DNA of 64,000 nucleotides from SOIV01 sp964435925 (GTDB lineage: Bacteria > Acidobacteriota > Aminicenantia > Aminicenantales > Aminicenantaceae), in assembly GCA_964435925.1 (NCBI GenBank), contig CAYTBG010000002.1, forward strand, positions 1 through 64,000. Direction: 5' to 3'. The position numbers were made by a program, and so were the translations under genes. Below the pieces are notes generated by a model. It did not search any database, was not told the origin of the DNA, and worked only from the letters and a program-made list of their open reading frames with translations. Shown here one piece after another: positions 52,087 through 62,016 of this stretch (position 1 is its first letter; each line of letters opens with the position of its first letter).

Positions 52087-53457
52087 TCAATAATTTTTAT
52101 TTTTAAGGGCATCCAATTTTTTTAGATAGCTTTTTACCAACATAACCGCCACTCCGGACAGTCCTACCAGGCCGATTAGGTTTGTAAAAGCCATCATACC
52201 GTTGAATACATCACCGATAGACCAGGCCTCCTCAACCTTCATCACAGCTCCGACGAAAATGACGAGGCAAAAGATCCAGCGGAATGGTTGCTTTATCCAG
52301 GAGCCCAACAGATATTTAAATGAAATTTCTCCATAGTAAGGAACTGTAATCAAGCTGGAATATCCGAAAAGAAGAGAACTTGCAGCCACCATAAGGCCTC
52401 CGTATTTCGGTAAAGCGGTGTTAAAAGCAGCAGCGGTCATCGCTGTGCTGGTAATCCCTGTGTTCCAGACTCCGGTCACCAGAACTGTTAAAGCCGTAAG
52501 GGAACAGATAATGATGGTATCAATAAAAACATCTAAAGAAGCGATTAATCCTTGCCGTACAGGTTCGCTGGTTTGGGCGGTGGCATGAAAGACAGCTGCT
52601 GTTCCGGTTCCAGCTTCGTTGGAATAAGCGCCTCTGGCCAGGCCGTAACGGATAGCCCGTGCTACTGTCATACCTGCCACTCCTCCTGTGATAGCTGAGG
52701 GTTTGAAGGCCCCGACGAAAATGAGGTAGAGAGCGTGGGGGAGCTGGGGGGCGAAAGCTATTAAGGTAAAAAAGGCACCAAAGATGTACAAAAAGACCAT
52801 AAAAGGGCTTAAAAATGTTGTCACCTTGGCTATGGTTTTAATTCCTCCGACTATGACCAGCCAGGTCAGAACAGCCAAGCCAAGGCCAGAAATCCATGGT
52901 TCTAATCCCAATTGTGTCTTTAAAGCCAGGGCTATTGAGTTGGATTGGATGGAAGTTGTTGCAAAAAGAGGCTTACAGCCCATGAAGAAAGCATATATGC
53001 CTGCCAGCCAAGGGAGTTTCAACCCATCTCTTATGTAGTACATGGGACCACCCGCCACTGAGCCATCTGGAGTAATCCTCTTAAATTTCTGCCCCAGGAC
53101 AGCTTCAACAAGCTTTGTGGCCATGCCGAAGAAGGCAAGGAGCCACATCCAGAAAACTGCTCCCGGACCGCCCATGGCGATTGCTGTGCAGACTCCGGCA
53201 ATATTTCCATTTCCAATTGTGCAGGCCAAAGAGGTGGTTAAGGCCTGGAAAGGGGTAATATCGCCCTTGCGCTCCTTTGCGGTTTCCCCAAAATCTCTTT
53301 TCCCAAGACCAAAGCGAAAAGACAGTCGCAGACGGCGAATCTGGACAAAGCGCAGGCGGATGGTTAGGAAAAATCCTACTCCTAAGAGGAGGATAACCGT
53401 CTGGGGGCCCCAGACTACTGAGGCCATGGTGCGGAGGGCGCGCTCAAAAAAGTCCAT
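52087..53457 (-). CDS. Sodium:alanine/glycine symporter (AGCS family)
   Basis: The 456-residue protein has about ten membrane helices, with the AGCS signature ALTTSLACTIGNGNIAGVC, GGPMYYIRDGL and RGAYSNEAGTGTAAVFHATA. It imports alanine or glycine with sodium. The gene is single. Confidence 0.93.
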   Translation of the reverse strand: MDFFERALRTMASVVWGPQTVILLLGVGFFLTIRLRFVQIRRLRLSFRFGLGKRDFGETAKERKGDITPFQALTTSLACTIGNGNIAGVCTAIAMGGPGAVFWMWLLAFFGMATKLVEAVLGQKFKRITPDGSVAGGPMYYIRDGLKLPWLAGIYAFFMGCKPLFATTSIQSNSIALALKTQLGLEPWISGLGLAVLTWLVIVGGIKTIAKVTTFLSPFMVFLYIFGAFFTLIAFAPQLPHALYLIFVGAFKPSAITGGVAGMTVARAIRYGLARGAYSNEAGTGTAAVFHATAQTSEPVRQGLIASLDVFIDTIIICSLTALTVLVTGVWNTGITSTAMTAAAFNTALPKYGGLMVAASSLLFGYSSLITVPYYGEISFKYLLGSWIKQPFRWIFCLVIFVGAVMKVEEAWSIGDVFNGMMAFTNLIGLVGLSGVAVMLVKSYLKKLDALKNKNY

Positions 53458-53631
53458 ATCTCTTTTTCCTATTTCAACTTTGCGTCTAAGCTCACACGAT
53501 AATTCTTTTCCTCTGCGGCAAAAATTTTCTCTAAGACTACTTTAAGATAAATTTATCGGACCTTTCTTTTTTATATTTTCCTGATTCATCCGAGAAAGCA
53601 AAAAAAACTGGCATAGAGGATTAGTTTCCTT

Positions 53632-53829
53632 TCAAGTCTTTTTTTTCTTCTTTTTTCTTTGGATTTCCTTTTTTACAGCAGGATGGAGCATGAAAAAGTA
53701 CCAAAAGCCCAAAAGGACAATAAGAATGATGAATCTGGAAACATCTCCTTGAATGAGAGAGTAGACAGCATAAACAAAAGTAGCAAGGAGAGCAAAAAGG
53801 TGAAAGAAGGTGAATATCCAGTCGAACAT
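53632..53829 (-). CDS. Small membrane protein, unknown
   Basis: The 65-residue protein has two hydrophobic helices (WIFTFFHLFALLATFVYAVY, FIILIVLLGFWYFFML) and a polylysine tail (KKEIQRKKKKKKT). It lies 54 bases after the cyclophilin gene on the same strand. No family is recognised. Confidence 0.55.
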   Translation of the reverse strand: MFDWIFTFFHLFALLATFVYAVYSLIQGDVSRFIILIVLLGFWYFFMLHPAVKKEIQRKKKKKKT

Positions 53830-53883
53830 TGCAGTCAGGAGAAGTCCGAAACTCCGAAAATGACGGAATTATCAGCCAAAAAG

Positions 53884-54471
53884 CTAATCGTTTTCCACCC
53901 TGCGGATGGAGATAATCGTTATGGTTTCCCTCGGAACATTCGCCCGGCCGCTTTTTGTCATTATTGTAACGTTAGCTATGGCATCAACGACGTCCATGCC
54001 ATTTATAACTTTTCCGAAGACAGCATACCCGTATCCTTCAGGAGTGTTGTCTCTGTGATCCAGGCCAGGATTATCCGCATGATTTATGAAGAACTGGCAA
54101 GTGGCGCTGTCTTTGTCAGGCATGCGAGCCATGGCAATCGTTCCTCTGTTGTTTTTTAGCTTATTCGCAGCTTCGTTCTTTATGGCAGGCTTAGCCGGTT
54201 TTGATGTAAAATCCGGGGTCAGTCCGCCACCCTGAATCATGAATCCTTTCATCACCCGGTGAAATATTGTTCCATCATAGAATTTCTCATCCACGTAGGA
54301 AAAAAAATTCTTGACAGTTATGGGCGCTTTATCTGGATAGAGTTCGATAGTTATATCTCCCATGCTTGTTTTCATGATTACTTTTGGATTGGTTTTGTTG
54401 GCCTGGATTGTTGTGGCAAAAGCCATGAGCACCCCCAGTATTGAAATGATTAAAAAAAGCTTTTTTAACAT
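53884..54471 (-). CDS. Cyclophilin-type peptidyl-prolyl cis-trans isomerase, exported
   Basis: The 195-residue protein has a signal sequence (LKKLFLIISILGVLMAFATT) and one cyclophilin domain: GDITIELYPDKAPITVKNF, FHRVMKGFMIQGGGL, and QFFINHADNPGLDHRDNTPE. The catalytic Arg (FHRV) and the Phe/Gln residues are present. It folds periplasmic proteins. Confidence 0.93.
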   Translation of the reverse strand: MLKKLFLIISILGVLMAFATTIQANKTNPKVIMKTSMGDITIELYPDKAPITVKNFFSYVDEKFYDGTIFHRVMKGFMIQGGGLTPDFTSKPAKPAIKNEAANKLKNNRGTIAMARMPDKDSATCQFFINHADNPGLDHRDNTPEGYGYAVFGKVINGMDVVDAIANVTIMTKSGRANVPRETITIISIRRVEND

Positions 54472-54528
54472 GAAATTCTCCTTAATGATGTTTTACAGAA
54501 ATGGCGAAATCAAGATATCATAAAAAAA

Positions 54529-54552
54529 GGGGACAGGCTACTTTTTTATTAA
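54529..54552. repeat. REP-like half-site GGGGACAGGCTACTTTTTT
   Basis: This sequence lies between the cyclophilin and the unknown 171-residue gene, flanked by A- and T-runs. Its core belongs to the same GGGGnCAGG family as 914, 1153, 31134 and 48402. It may double as a terminator for either strand. Confidence 0.4.
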
Positions 54553-54665
54553 AAAATGCATTTAGTAGAAAACTCCATACATAATGTGTGTTCTTGAATT
54601 ATCATTTCCATTTATATATAATGATTTCATATAATTAAATAAATCTCAGTTGGCGAGGTGGAAAA

Positions 54666-55181
54666 ATGAATGAACAAGCAATCTGCATTTTATGTGAAAA
54701 AAACGCAGAGAAAGCGCATATTCCAGGCAAGGTGGGATATTTCATAAAATGTGATATATGTGGGGAATATTTTTTGGCTTCACCGGAGATATTTGAGAGC
54801 AGTTATACAGCTATGCCTAGAGAAAAAAGAACAATGATATCATCTTATACAAGGGATTGTTTTGAGCATAGCAAGGAACCCCCTCAGCTGGAAGACTCGG
54901 GTTACTTAAAAGGGATAATTACAGATTATGAGAACAAGACTCTTGATGATAAGGCAAAGAATTTAATCTTGTACGTAAGAAAGAAGTCTCCTCAGTATGG
55001 CTATAATGTTTTGTTGGAAGCGGAAAAAGATTACCCTATCACGTACTCGCTAGGTCCTGAAGGATTCGCAGAAATTCTTAACAATACGATTGAACAGAGA
55101 TTGATTAAATCTATAGAATCAGGTTTTGAATTAACAGAGCAAGGCTATACGCTGGGCACAGAGCTTTTGGAAAAAGAATAA
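54666..55181 (+). CDS. Protein with N-terminal two-CxxC zinc-binding module, unknown
   Basis: The 171-residue protein has CILC (residues 7-10) and CDIC (29-32), spaced for one zinc ion, like the HNH/zinc-ribbon heads of some restriction or signalling proteins. The remainder is helical and acidic (TLDDKAKNLILYVRKKSPQY, GPEGFAEILNNTIEQRLIKS), ending in a small winged-helix-like region (FELTEQGYTLGTELLEKE). I do not recognise the family. GAGGTGG before the ATG is a fair ribosome site. Confidence 0.65.
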   Translation: MNEQAICILCEKNAEKAHIPGKVGYFIKCDICGEYFLASPEIFESSYTAMPREKRTMISSYTRDCFEHSKEPPQLEDSGYLKGIITDYENKTLDDKAKNLILYVRKKSPQYGYNVLLEAEKDYPITYSLGPEGFAEILNNTIEQRLIKSIESGFELTEQGYTLGTELLEKE

Positions 55182-55247
55182 AGGAGGGCATGCGTTATCA
55201 AGTCAGGTTGGCACTTAATTTTATAAGACTCCCCAACTCACACCAAC

Positions 55248-57893
55248 TCACTCATGCTTGAGGCTGTCGACAGGATTGGCTCTAGCGGCTCTCAAGGTCT
55301 GCAGGCTTACTGTAAGCAGAGCTACTGCCAGGCCGAGCGCGGCGGAGAGAAGGAATATCCACATCTCTATGTTGGTCCGGTAGGCGAACTTTTGGAGCCA
55401 TGCCTGCATGGCGAAATAGGCGATGGGCCAGGCGATGAGGTTGGCGGCTGCTATACAGTTAAGGAACTCCTTGTTGAGGAGCGCCACAATCCTGGCCGTT
55501 GACGAGCCCAGGACCTTGCGAATCCCTATCTCCTTTGTCCTCTGTTCAGCGATGGAAGAGGCAAGGCCGAAAAGGCCCAGACAGGCGATAAACACTGCCA
55601 GGGCCGCGAAGGACTTAAAGATTTTTCCCAGTCTTGCTTCACTATTGTACAGATTGTGGAAGTCCTCATCCAGAAACCTGTACTCGAAGGGATAGCCCAG
55701 GTTCATCTCGTCCCAGGTCTTTTCCAGAGAGGCCAGAGTGGCAGACACGTTGACGGACCGGATCTTCACATACATGCGCCTCAGCCACCCGGGAAACATT
55801 TTAAATACCAGGGGCTCGATCTTGTAGTGAAGGTTCTGGAAATGGGCATCCTTCATGACGCCGATGATCTGGCCGTCGATATTCCAGAATCCGAACCTCT
55901 TTCCCACCACGGGTTTTTCAAGCCCCATTCGTCTTACGGCTTCCTCATTGACGATGAAGGCGGTTTCAGAATCGGTGGAATATTCCCGCGAAAAGCTCCG
56001 GCCTTCAACCAGGGGGATATCGAAAGTCTCGATGTAATCATAATCTACGAAGTCAGCCTTAATCTCCATTTTTGCGTCAGGGGATCTTCCTTCCCACATC
56101 GGTGTGCCGGGAGAGCTCTGGATATTGGTGGGAAGAGCCATAGATGCGGTGACGTGGATGACATCGGGTTCTTGCAGAAACCGTTCGCAGATGGATCCGT
56201 ACCTGTCATGGAGTTCGCCGTGGATACTCAAATGGATGATGTGCTCCCGGTTAAAACCCAGATCAATATTTCTCATGTAGGAGAGCTGGCGGGAGATTAT
56301 GAGCGTTCCGATGATGAGAAAAACAGACAGCGTAAACTGGAAAATAACCAGTACCTTTCTAAACAGAGGATTGGCCCCAGATGAGCGCCCGGTACTTTTG
56401 AAGATCCGGATAGGCTGGAACGAGGATAGGAAGAGCGCCGGGTAGCTGCCGGATAAAATGCCGGTCACTAGGGCTAGGCCGATAAATCCGAGTGAGAGAA
56501 TGGGGTTGTTCCACCAGCCTGAGGTGAGTTGTTTGCCAGAGAGGGTGTTGAACAGCGGAAGCAGTAACTCCAGGAGAATAAGGGCGATCCACAGGGCGAA
56601 AAGCGCTATCAGAATGGACTTGCCGAAAAACTGCCGGATAAGCTGAGACCTCTCAGCTCCCAGCACTTTCCTCAGCCCGACTTCCTTAACCCGGCTGGCT
56701 GAACGGGCTGTGGTGAGGTTCATGAAATTGACGCAGGCGATGAGCAAAACGAACACGGCCAGAGCACTGAAGATCCAGACATATTTTATATCGCCCCTGT
56801 TTCTGAGATCATGGCCCAGGTTGGAGAAAAGATGGATGTCGGTTAGAGGCTGGAGAGCCAGTTCATCTGTGTCCTCCTCGGTATATTTTTTGACGTAGCC
56901 TGTGAGTTTCTGGTTGAGATTCTCGGCGGAGGCTGATTGCTCCAGCATGACATAGGTACGAAAGGAATTGAATCCCCAGTTATCTGCGTTGTCTTCCCCG
57001 ATGGATTCCTTGATGATGATTTCAAAGGGGGACAGGAGGTCGAATTCAAGACTGGAATTTAGTGAATCATTGTGGATGACTCCGGTGACTATGACATCGT
57101 AAGAGTTGTTGACTGTCAGGGTTTTTCCGATGGGATCTTCCTCGTTGAAATACTTGGCCGCGGTTTTTTCCGTAAGGATGACCGAGTAGGGATTTGAGAA
57201 GACGGTTTCCGGGTCGCCTTTTACTAGAGGGAAGGAAAACATGTCGAAAAAATCAGGGTCGGCATGCCTAGACCCTGGCTCGTTGAAGCTCTTGTCTTTA
57301 TAGGTAACGAGCTGTCTCTGCCAGTAGCCGAACCGGGTGGCCTTGATAATTTCAGGAAAATCTCTTTTAAGGGCCGCGGCCATGGGAGGAGGAGTCAGCG
57401 TGCTGGAGGAATTCTTCTGTGTGGTGGATTCGCTGCGGTAGACCCGGTAGATCTGGCCGGCGTTGGTGTTGAAACGATCGAAGCTCCATTCATCCGCCAC
57501 CCAGAGAACGATCAGCATACAGACGGTTAGGCCTATGGCCAGGCCGGAGACATTGATGAGGGAGTAGCCTTTATGGCGGCGGATCGTGCGCAGGGCTGTC
57601 TTTACGTAGTTCCAGACCAAGGCAGGCATGAAGCGGCCGGGGCGAAGGGGGGAGCGGCAGTTGAGCATGACGAGCCGGTTTTTGTTGTATTCAGCGGCGA
57701 TGCTTTCAGCTGCCCCCATTTGGACAACAGCCTGGCGGAAGGCATCCTCTTCCGTAAGCCCCGCTTGTCTCTGGGCATTGTAGGCGTCGCGGAGGTGGAG
57801 TTCGATGTCTGCGATGAGCCCATTCTCGAACACTTCATGTTTTTGTAGGCTTTCTTTCCATTTTCTGATTTCTTTTCCCAGATCGAACATCAT
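55248..57893 (-). CDS. MacB/FtsX-type ABC transporter permease
   Basis: The 881-residue protein has an N-terminal helical permease-prefix domain (DIELHLRDAYNAQRQAGLTE), a first membrane helix near residue 120 (VSGLAIGLTVCMLIVLWVAD), a MacB periplasmic domain, then the FtsX core of three helices, a second periplasmic part and three more helices (FAALAVFIACLGLFGLASSI, GIRKVLGSSTARIVALL). It couples with a separate ATPase to move substrates or signal across the envelope; none is visible here. The upstream gene is a PadR regulator, the usual arrangement in Acidobacteriota-like genomes. Confidence 0.92.
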   Translation of the reverse strand: MMFDLGKEIRKWKESLQKHEVFENGLIADIELHLRDAYNAQRQAGLTEEDAFRQAVVQMGAAESIAAEYNKNRLVMLNCRSPLRPGRFMPALVWNYVKTALRTIRRHKGYSLINVSGLAIGLTVCMLIVLWVADEWSFDRFNTNAGQIYRVYRSESTTQKNSSSTLTPPPMAAALKRDFPEIIKATRFGYWQRQLVTYKDKSFNEPGSRHADPDFFDMFSFPLVKGDPETVFSNPYSVILTEKTAAKYFNEEDPIGKTLTVNNSYDVIVTGVIHNDSLNSSLEFDLLSPFEIIIKESIGEDNADNWGFNSFRTYVMLEQSASAENLNQKLTGYVKKYTEEDTDELALQPLTDIHLFSNLGHDLRNRGDIKYVWIFSALAVFVLLIACVNFMNLTTARSASRVKEVGLRKVLGAERSQLIRQFFGKSILIALFALWIALILLELLLPLFNTLSGKQLTSGWWNNPILSLGFIGLALVTGILSGSYPALFLSSFQPIRIFKSTGRSSGANPLFRKVLVIFQFTLSVFLIIGTLIISRQLSYMRNIDLGFNREHIIHLSIHGELHDRYGSICERFLQEPDVIHVTASMALPTNIQSSPGTPMWEGRSPDAKMEIKADFVDYDYIETFDIPLVEGRSFSREYSTDSETAFIVNEEAVRRMGLEKPVVGKRFGFWNIDGQIIGVMKDAHFQNLHYKIEPLVFKMFPGWLRRMYVKIRSVNVSATLASLEKTWDEMNLGYPFEYRFLDEDFHNLYNSEARLGKIFKSFAALAVFIACLGLFGLASSIAEQRTKEIGIRKVLGSSTARIVALLNKEFLNCIAAANLIAWPIAYFAMQAWLQKFAYRTNIEMWIFLLSAALGLAVALLTVSLQTLRAARANPVDSLKHE

Positions 57894-57907
57894 TCCTCCC
57901 GCTGGTT

Positions 57908-58246
57908 TTAATCCTCGGCCGGAATCGGCTTTGTAAGCCGGACTAATGCTTTCCAGATATTCCGCCAGCTTGCAAGTTCTGATGCCAGTTCCTTACGGCC
58001 CTTCTCGGTGATAGTATAGTAGTGTCGGGGACGGCTTTCTCCGGAGAGTTTCCATTTAGAAGTGATCAGGTCGTCCATTTCCATTCTCTGTAAGACCGGA
58101 TAAAGCATCCCGTCCGTCCATTTAAGATGCCCTCCTGAAATGTCTTTAACTTTCTGGATTATGCTGTAGCCGTAATCCTCTCCTCTGGAGAGAATCGCCA
58201 GAATTATGGGCCTGGTTGATGCAGCCATCAATGTTTTTGATATCAT
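57908..58246 (-). CDS. PadR-family transcriptional regulator
   Basis: The 112-residue protein has the PadR winged helix: ISKTLMAASTRPIILAILSR, GEDYGYSIIQKVKDISGGHL, WTDGMLYPVLQRMEMDDLIT and RHYYTITEKGRKEL. The ATG at 58246 is preferred over an upstream ATG at 58291 because GAGG lies six bases before it and the family usually begins there. It lies 14 bases before the permease gene and probably controls it in response to a small molecule. Confidence 0.9.
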   Translation of the reverse strand: MISKTLMAASTRPIILAILSRGEDYGYSIIQKVKDISGGHLKWTDGMLYPVLQRMEMDDLITSKWKLSGESRPRHYYTITEKGRKELASELASWRNIWKALVRLTKPIPAED

Positions 58247-58492
58247 TTTGTGCCTCATACTCGAAGATACATTCGCAATATATGTATGCATATTTCATGC
58301 CAAATGAAGGCTCCACGGGGAGCCGGGGGAATTGTGGTTCATCATATGGAAGGCTTGTTCATTTCTGAAACAGCGACTGTTCGATTCTGGACGGATTAGT
58401 AATAATCGTATTTTTCCTCATTTAGAGTAACCTTTTCCTTTTAAATAAAGTTTTCTATAATGGAGACTATAATGCAGAAAGGAGAAGAATTG

Positions 58493-59180
58493 ATGAGAAG
58501 ATGTCGTCTTTACGCGCTAGTTTTTTTGGTACTTTCACACGCCTCTAGAGTATATGAAGCATTTCTGGGATATCGAACTCCTACACAAGCCTGGTGAACG
58601 GCCAACCTATACTAGCCCTGGATATTATGTGTTGGGCGTTATCCTGGAGACCGTATCGGAGAAATCCTATGCTGAATTGCTAGAGGAAAATATTTTTGGT
58701 CCTCTTGGCATGAAAAATACCCATGTGCACAACAACAGGACAATCCATAAGAATATGGCAACTGGTTATCAGCAGGGCCTGGAAGGGTATGCTCTCGCTG
58801 GAATGGAGGAAGAATCGACACGCCTCGCCGCTGGCAACATTCTAAGCACCGTAAAAGATCTGTACAGTTTTCAGAAAATATTGGATTTCGAGGGAGATAA
58901 TATTCTGTCGGAAAAAAATAAAAAAATGCTTCTTGAACCGCATTCCCCCAATTTTTCTCTGGCTGGAATCGTTATGTCTATCCCTTATAATAACGGAAAA
59001 GACAAAATGACGTTCATTCGCGCCGGAGGTTCTTCATACGGATTTCGGGCTCTCATGGACAGGATTATCGAGAAGGACGCATTGATTGCAAAGGCTGTAT
59101 CCAAGTATAGAAGATTCCAATCTATTGGAGCGCAAAGTCCACAGCCGCTCTGGAATGAAGAGCTGTTGTATCATATAGAG
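58493..59180 (+). pseudogene. Broken serine beta-lactamase/esterase-family gene
   Basis: A good ribosome site (AAAGGAGAAG) and a signal sequence (MRRCRLYALVFLVLSHAS) start at 58493, but this frame ends soon. From about 58554 another frame carries the mid-part of a class C beta-lactamase-like domain: HKPGERPTYTSPGYYVLGVI, FGPLGMKNTHVHNN and STVKDLYSFQKILD. The segment with the SxxK nucleophile is missing, and the frame shifts by one, so an internal deletion has occurred. The 3' end is also truncated and runs into the antisense racemase gene. Inactive. Confidence 0.75.
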
Positions 59181-59814
59181 GAATTTCATAATCTTCTTGA
59201 CGGACGATTAAAGGAATTTCCGTGCATCCTAGAATCACACCTTGGGCCCCGCGTTTGACAAGATTTTGGATGATACTTTGAAATTTCCCTTTTGAAAGCT
59301 CCTTGATCTCTCCCAAACACAGCTCATTATACAGAATATCGTGAATGACCTGTCTTTCCTTATCCTCAGGAATCAAAACGTCTATCCCATGTATTTCTTG
59401 CAAACGTCCCTTATAGAAATCTTGTTCCATTGTAAATTTTGTGCCGAGCAGTCCCACTCGGCTTTGTCCGTTTGCCTTGACAGCTCCTGCTGTGACATCA
59501 GCAATATGCAGCAGAGGAATCTGGATTGCCCTTTGGACCTCATCAGCCATCTTATGCATGGTGTTTGTACAGATAACTAAAAAATCAGCTCCAGCTTTCT
59601 TCACCCTTTGAGCCGCCTCGATCATCAACCGGGTCAATGATTCCCAGTCTCCTTGATGCTGCAGTTTTTCCACATCATCAAAATCCACAGAATAGAGAAT
59701 ACATGGCGCTGAATGAAATCCTCCGAGCTTTTCCTTAACGGCCTGATTCATGATCCGATAGTACTCCAGAGATGATTCCCAGCTCATTCCGCCGATCATG
59801 CCTATAGTTTTCAT
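59122..59814 (-). CDS. Aspartate/glutamate racemase family protein
   Basis: The 230-residue protein shows IGMIGGMSWESSLEYYRIMN, the first catalytic cysteine in CTNTMHK (near residue 83) and the second in GVILGCTEIPLIV. Both active-site cysteines are present, so a racemase activity (probably aspartate) is likely. Its 3' end overlaps the broken beta-lactamase-family gene on the other strand. A ribosome site (GGAGGAG, minus strand) precedes the ATG. Confidence 0.93.
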   Translation of the reverse strand: MKTIGMIGGMSWESSLEYYRIMNQAVKEKLGGFHSAPCILYSVDFDDVEKLQHQGDWESLTRLMIEAAQRVKKAGADFLVICTNTMHKMADEVQRAIQIPLLHIADVTAGAVKANGQSRVGLLGTKFTMEQDFYKGRLQEIHGIDVLIPEDKERQVIHDILYNELCLGEIKELSKGKFQSIIQNLVKRGAQGVILGCTEIPLIVRQEDYEIPLYDTTALHSRAAVDFALQ

Positions 59815-60105
59815 ATACTCCTCCCTTCCCGGTCACACATAATCCTTAAACGGGAATGTATTTTAGCCAAAAATAGAGGAAATTGGTTTTTCTGGACTGC
59901 ATTGAGCCCAGCTCATTCTCTTCAATTTCCACCTTCTGACCGGTTCTGTTTATAATAGTAGATAATGATAGATGGAGGAAACATACCATGTCAATGAAGA
60001 ATTCGCGATGAGTAGAAGGAATCACATGTCTTCAATTCATGTAAAAAAGCCCAGGAATGGAAGAAAAACTTTACCTTTAGGCACGCGTATAACAAAATAG
60101 TCGAG

Positions 60106-61242
60106 ATGGATTACAAAAGAGCAAAGATATATTTTCTGAGCGGCACGGGAAATTCCTATAGAGTGGCACTCTGGTTACACGAGGCTTGCGCTGCAAACAA
60201 TATTGATTCTGAAATCATTCCGATCAATCAGGCAAAGCCCAAAGAAGAGATCGAGGCCTCACCAGAAAACCTCATTGTGCTTTCCTATCCGACACACGGT
60301 TTTCTCCCTCCTTGGTCTGCAGTTAAATTCATCTTTAAAATGCCTTTCAAAAGGAGAGCCCATTTTTTCTGTATGCCTACCCGTGGATGTATACGTTTCG
60401 GCCCGGTAATCATTCCCGGTATTGCAGCTCTCGCCTCGATGCTCCCGACTTTTATTCTTCTATTCAAAGGATACAATATCCGCGGCTCTTTGAGCTTTGA
60501 CATGCCTGCGAATATGATTTCGCTCCACAGCCGGCTGAGCGAGAAAAACATCAACCTCATCAAAGCCAGCGCAAAACGAAAGGCTGAAAAATATTTCCCA
60601 GGGTTACTATCAGGGAAATCGATTTGGTTCACTCTGAATAATCTCTGGGAATACTTCTGGGGAGTGCTTCTGCTTTTATATTTCCCTTTTTTTCTTCCGA
60701 CTTATCTCTTGATCGGGCGATTTTTCATGGGACAAATGATGTTTGCCAATAACAACTGCATCGGATGCGGGCTGTGTGCGAAATCCTGTCCGAACGGTGC
60801 GATCGTCATGAAGGGGAGAAAAAATCCACGCCCATACTGGAAACACAACTGCGAAGATTGCCTGCGATGTATGAATTATTGTCAGCAAAAAGCCGTAGAG
60901 GTCGGGCATTCATGGGGCGTTATCCTCTATTTTATCGCAGCTCTGGGCTTTCCAGTTGGCGTGTTTATTTTTAATTCCATCGCTAGCGTATTTCCGCTGA
61001 TCGATGGGATCAGGAATTGGTACACGATTTGGATAGTGGGGGCTATCTACCTCTATCCTGCGTACATTATCGCCTATTTCATTTTTTTTCATCTAATCCG
61101 GATAAAGCCTATTAACATGCTTTTCACATTCACGACTCTTACTCACTATTACAGGCGCTACCACGAACCGGAAACTCCTTTGAAAAACCTTCTGCAAAAA
61201 AAAGATATTGACTGTGAAAAAAACATGGATACAGGGAAATGA
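60106..61242 (+). CDS. EFR1-type flavodoxin/ferredoxin membrane protein
   Basis: The 378-residue protein begins with a flavodoxin-like domain (YFLSGTGNSYRVALWLHEAC), followed by two membrane helices near residues 185-210, two [4Fe-4S] ferredoxin motifs (CIGCGLCAKSCPNGA and CEDCLRCMNYCQQKA) and further membrane helices. It would move electrons from a flavin to iron-sulphur clusters at the membrane. It resembles the EFR1 family, whose partners are not known. The ribosome site is weak. Confidence 0.85.
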   Translation: MDYKRAKIYFLSGTGNSYRVALWLHEACAANNIDSEIIPINQAKPKEEIEASPENLIVLSYPTHGFLPPWSAVKFIFKMPFKRRAHFFCMPTRGCIRFGPVIIPGIAALASMLPTFILLFKGYNIRGSLSFDMPANMISLHSRLSEKNINLIKASAKRKAEKYFPGLLSGKSIWFTLNNLWEYFWGVLLLLYFPFFLPTYLLIGRFFMGQMMFANNNCIGCGLCAKSCPNGAIVMKGRKNPRPYWKHNCEDCLRCMNYCQQKAVEVGHSWGVILYFIAALGFPVGVFIFNSIASVFPLIDGIRNWYTIWIVGAIYLYPAYIIAYFIFFHLIRIKPINMLFTFTTLTHYYRRYHEPETPLKNLLQKKDIDCEKNMDTGK

Positions 61243-62016
61243 CGTGTTAAAAGATCACACACAAAAGAAATATATGTAGAAGATCAATAAAATCAGATCC
61301 ATTGTATGGTTTATGATATTTTGTGGAGGGATTTTCGCTCTCGTGGAAACCTCCCTTTGATTTTAAAAAAAGTGCAGTCGAGTCATATTTCTGAGGGTGA
61401 ATTTCATATTGTTTCTAAACATTTTTTTATTCCTTTAGGGGCAAGTTTTATATCGCGGCATTAATTGGTTCGCTCTATCTTTATAAACGTATTATCGAAC
61501 AAATAGGCTTATTCCAATTCTTATCTATTTCGTTGCTTTTTGACCGTTTCTCAAAACTGCCGAATTCTGTAGTTCTCAGTATTAATATGAATGAACTAAA
61601 TGTCATGCAGGGGGAGTGCATAGGACTGGATCAAAGATGGCCTTTTATAGGGGGTGTATGCCTGCAAGCTCACTTTTCATGCCGAACGACCACCTCCCCC
61701 CCCTCAACTCGTCCAGAAGGAGCTGTTGATGGCAGCCGAAGAGAGGGGCGAGTATTTCTGAGAGCATCCTTGACTGCTTTTTTTCGATTTGAGAGGAGGA
61801 GTCTATTTTATAGCTTACTTTTTTGCTTTTTTTGTCGTTTTGTTTCTTTGTTTTATCCTTGACCTCATCTTTTTTCCTGTGATAGGCTCATTCCAAGACG
61901 TCAGTGCTTGGAAATTGTGAAAAATCGGACGATATTTGATATTCCTCCAAAACCAAATTCTTCTATTTAAAAAATCTATGGTCCAAATGAGAACTCTCCT
62001 TCGGCTTTCCCTCTTT
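61243..62016. other. Gene-free gap with no credible frames
   Basis: A 774-base AT-rich region. Frames present are short or low in protein character. The part 61430-61530 has a hydrophobic open stretch that may be the relic of a membrane protein. I see no RNA gene or repeat here. Confidence 0.35.

Noticed and set aside
55656..56384. 242-codon plus-strand frame
   Set aside because: Antisense shadow of the permease gene; His/Pro/Gly-rich composition and no ribosome site.
61533..61862. 109-codon frame in the 774-base gap
   Set aside because: Composition changes along its length, no ribosome site and no recognisable motif.
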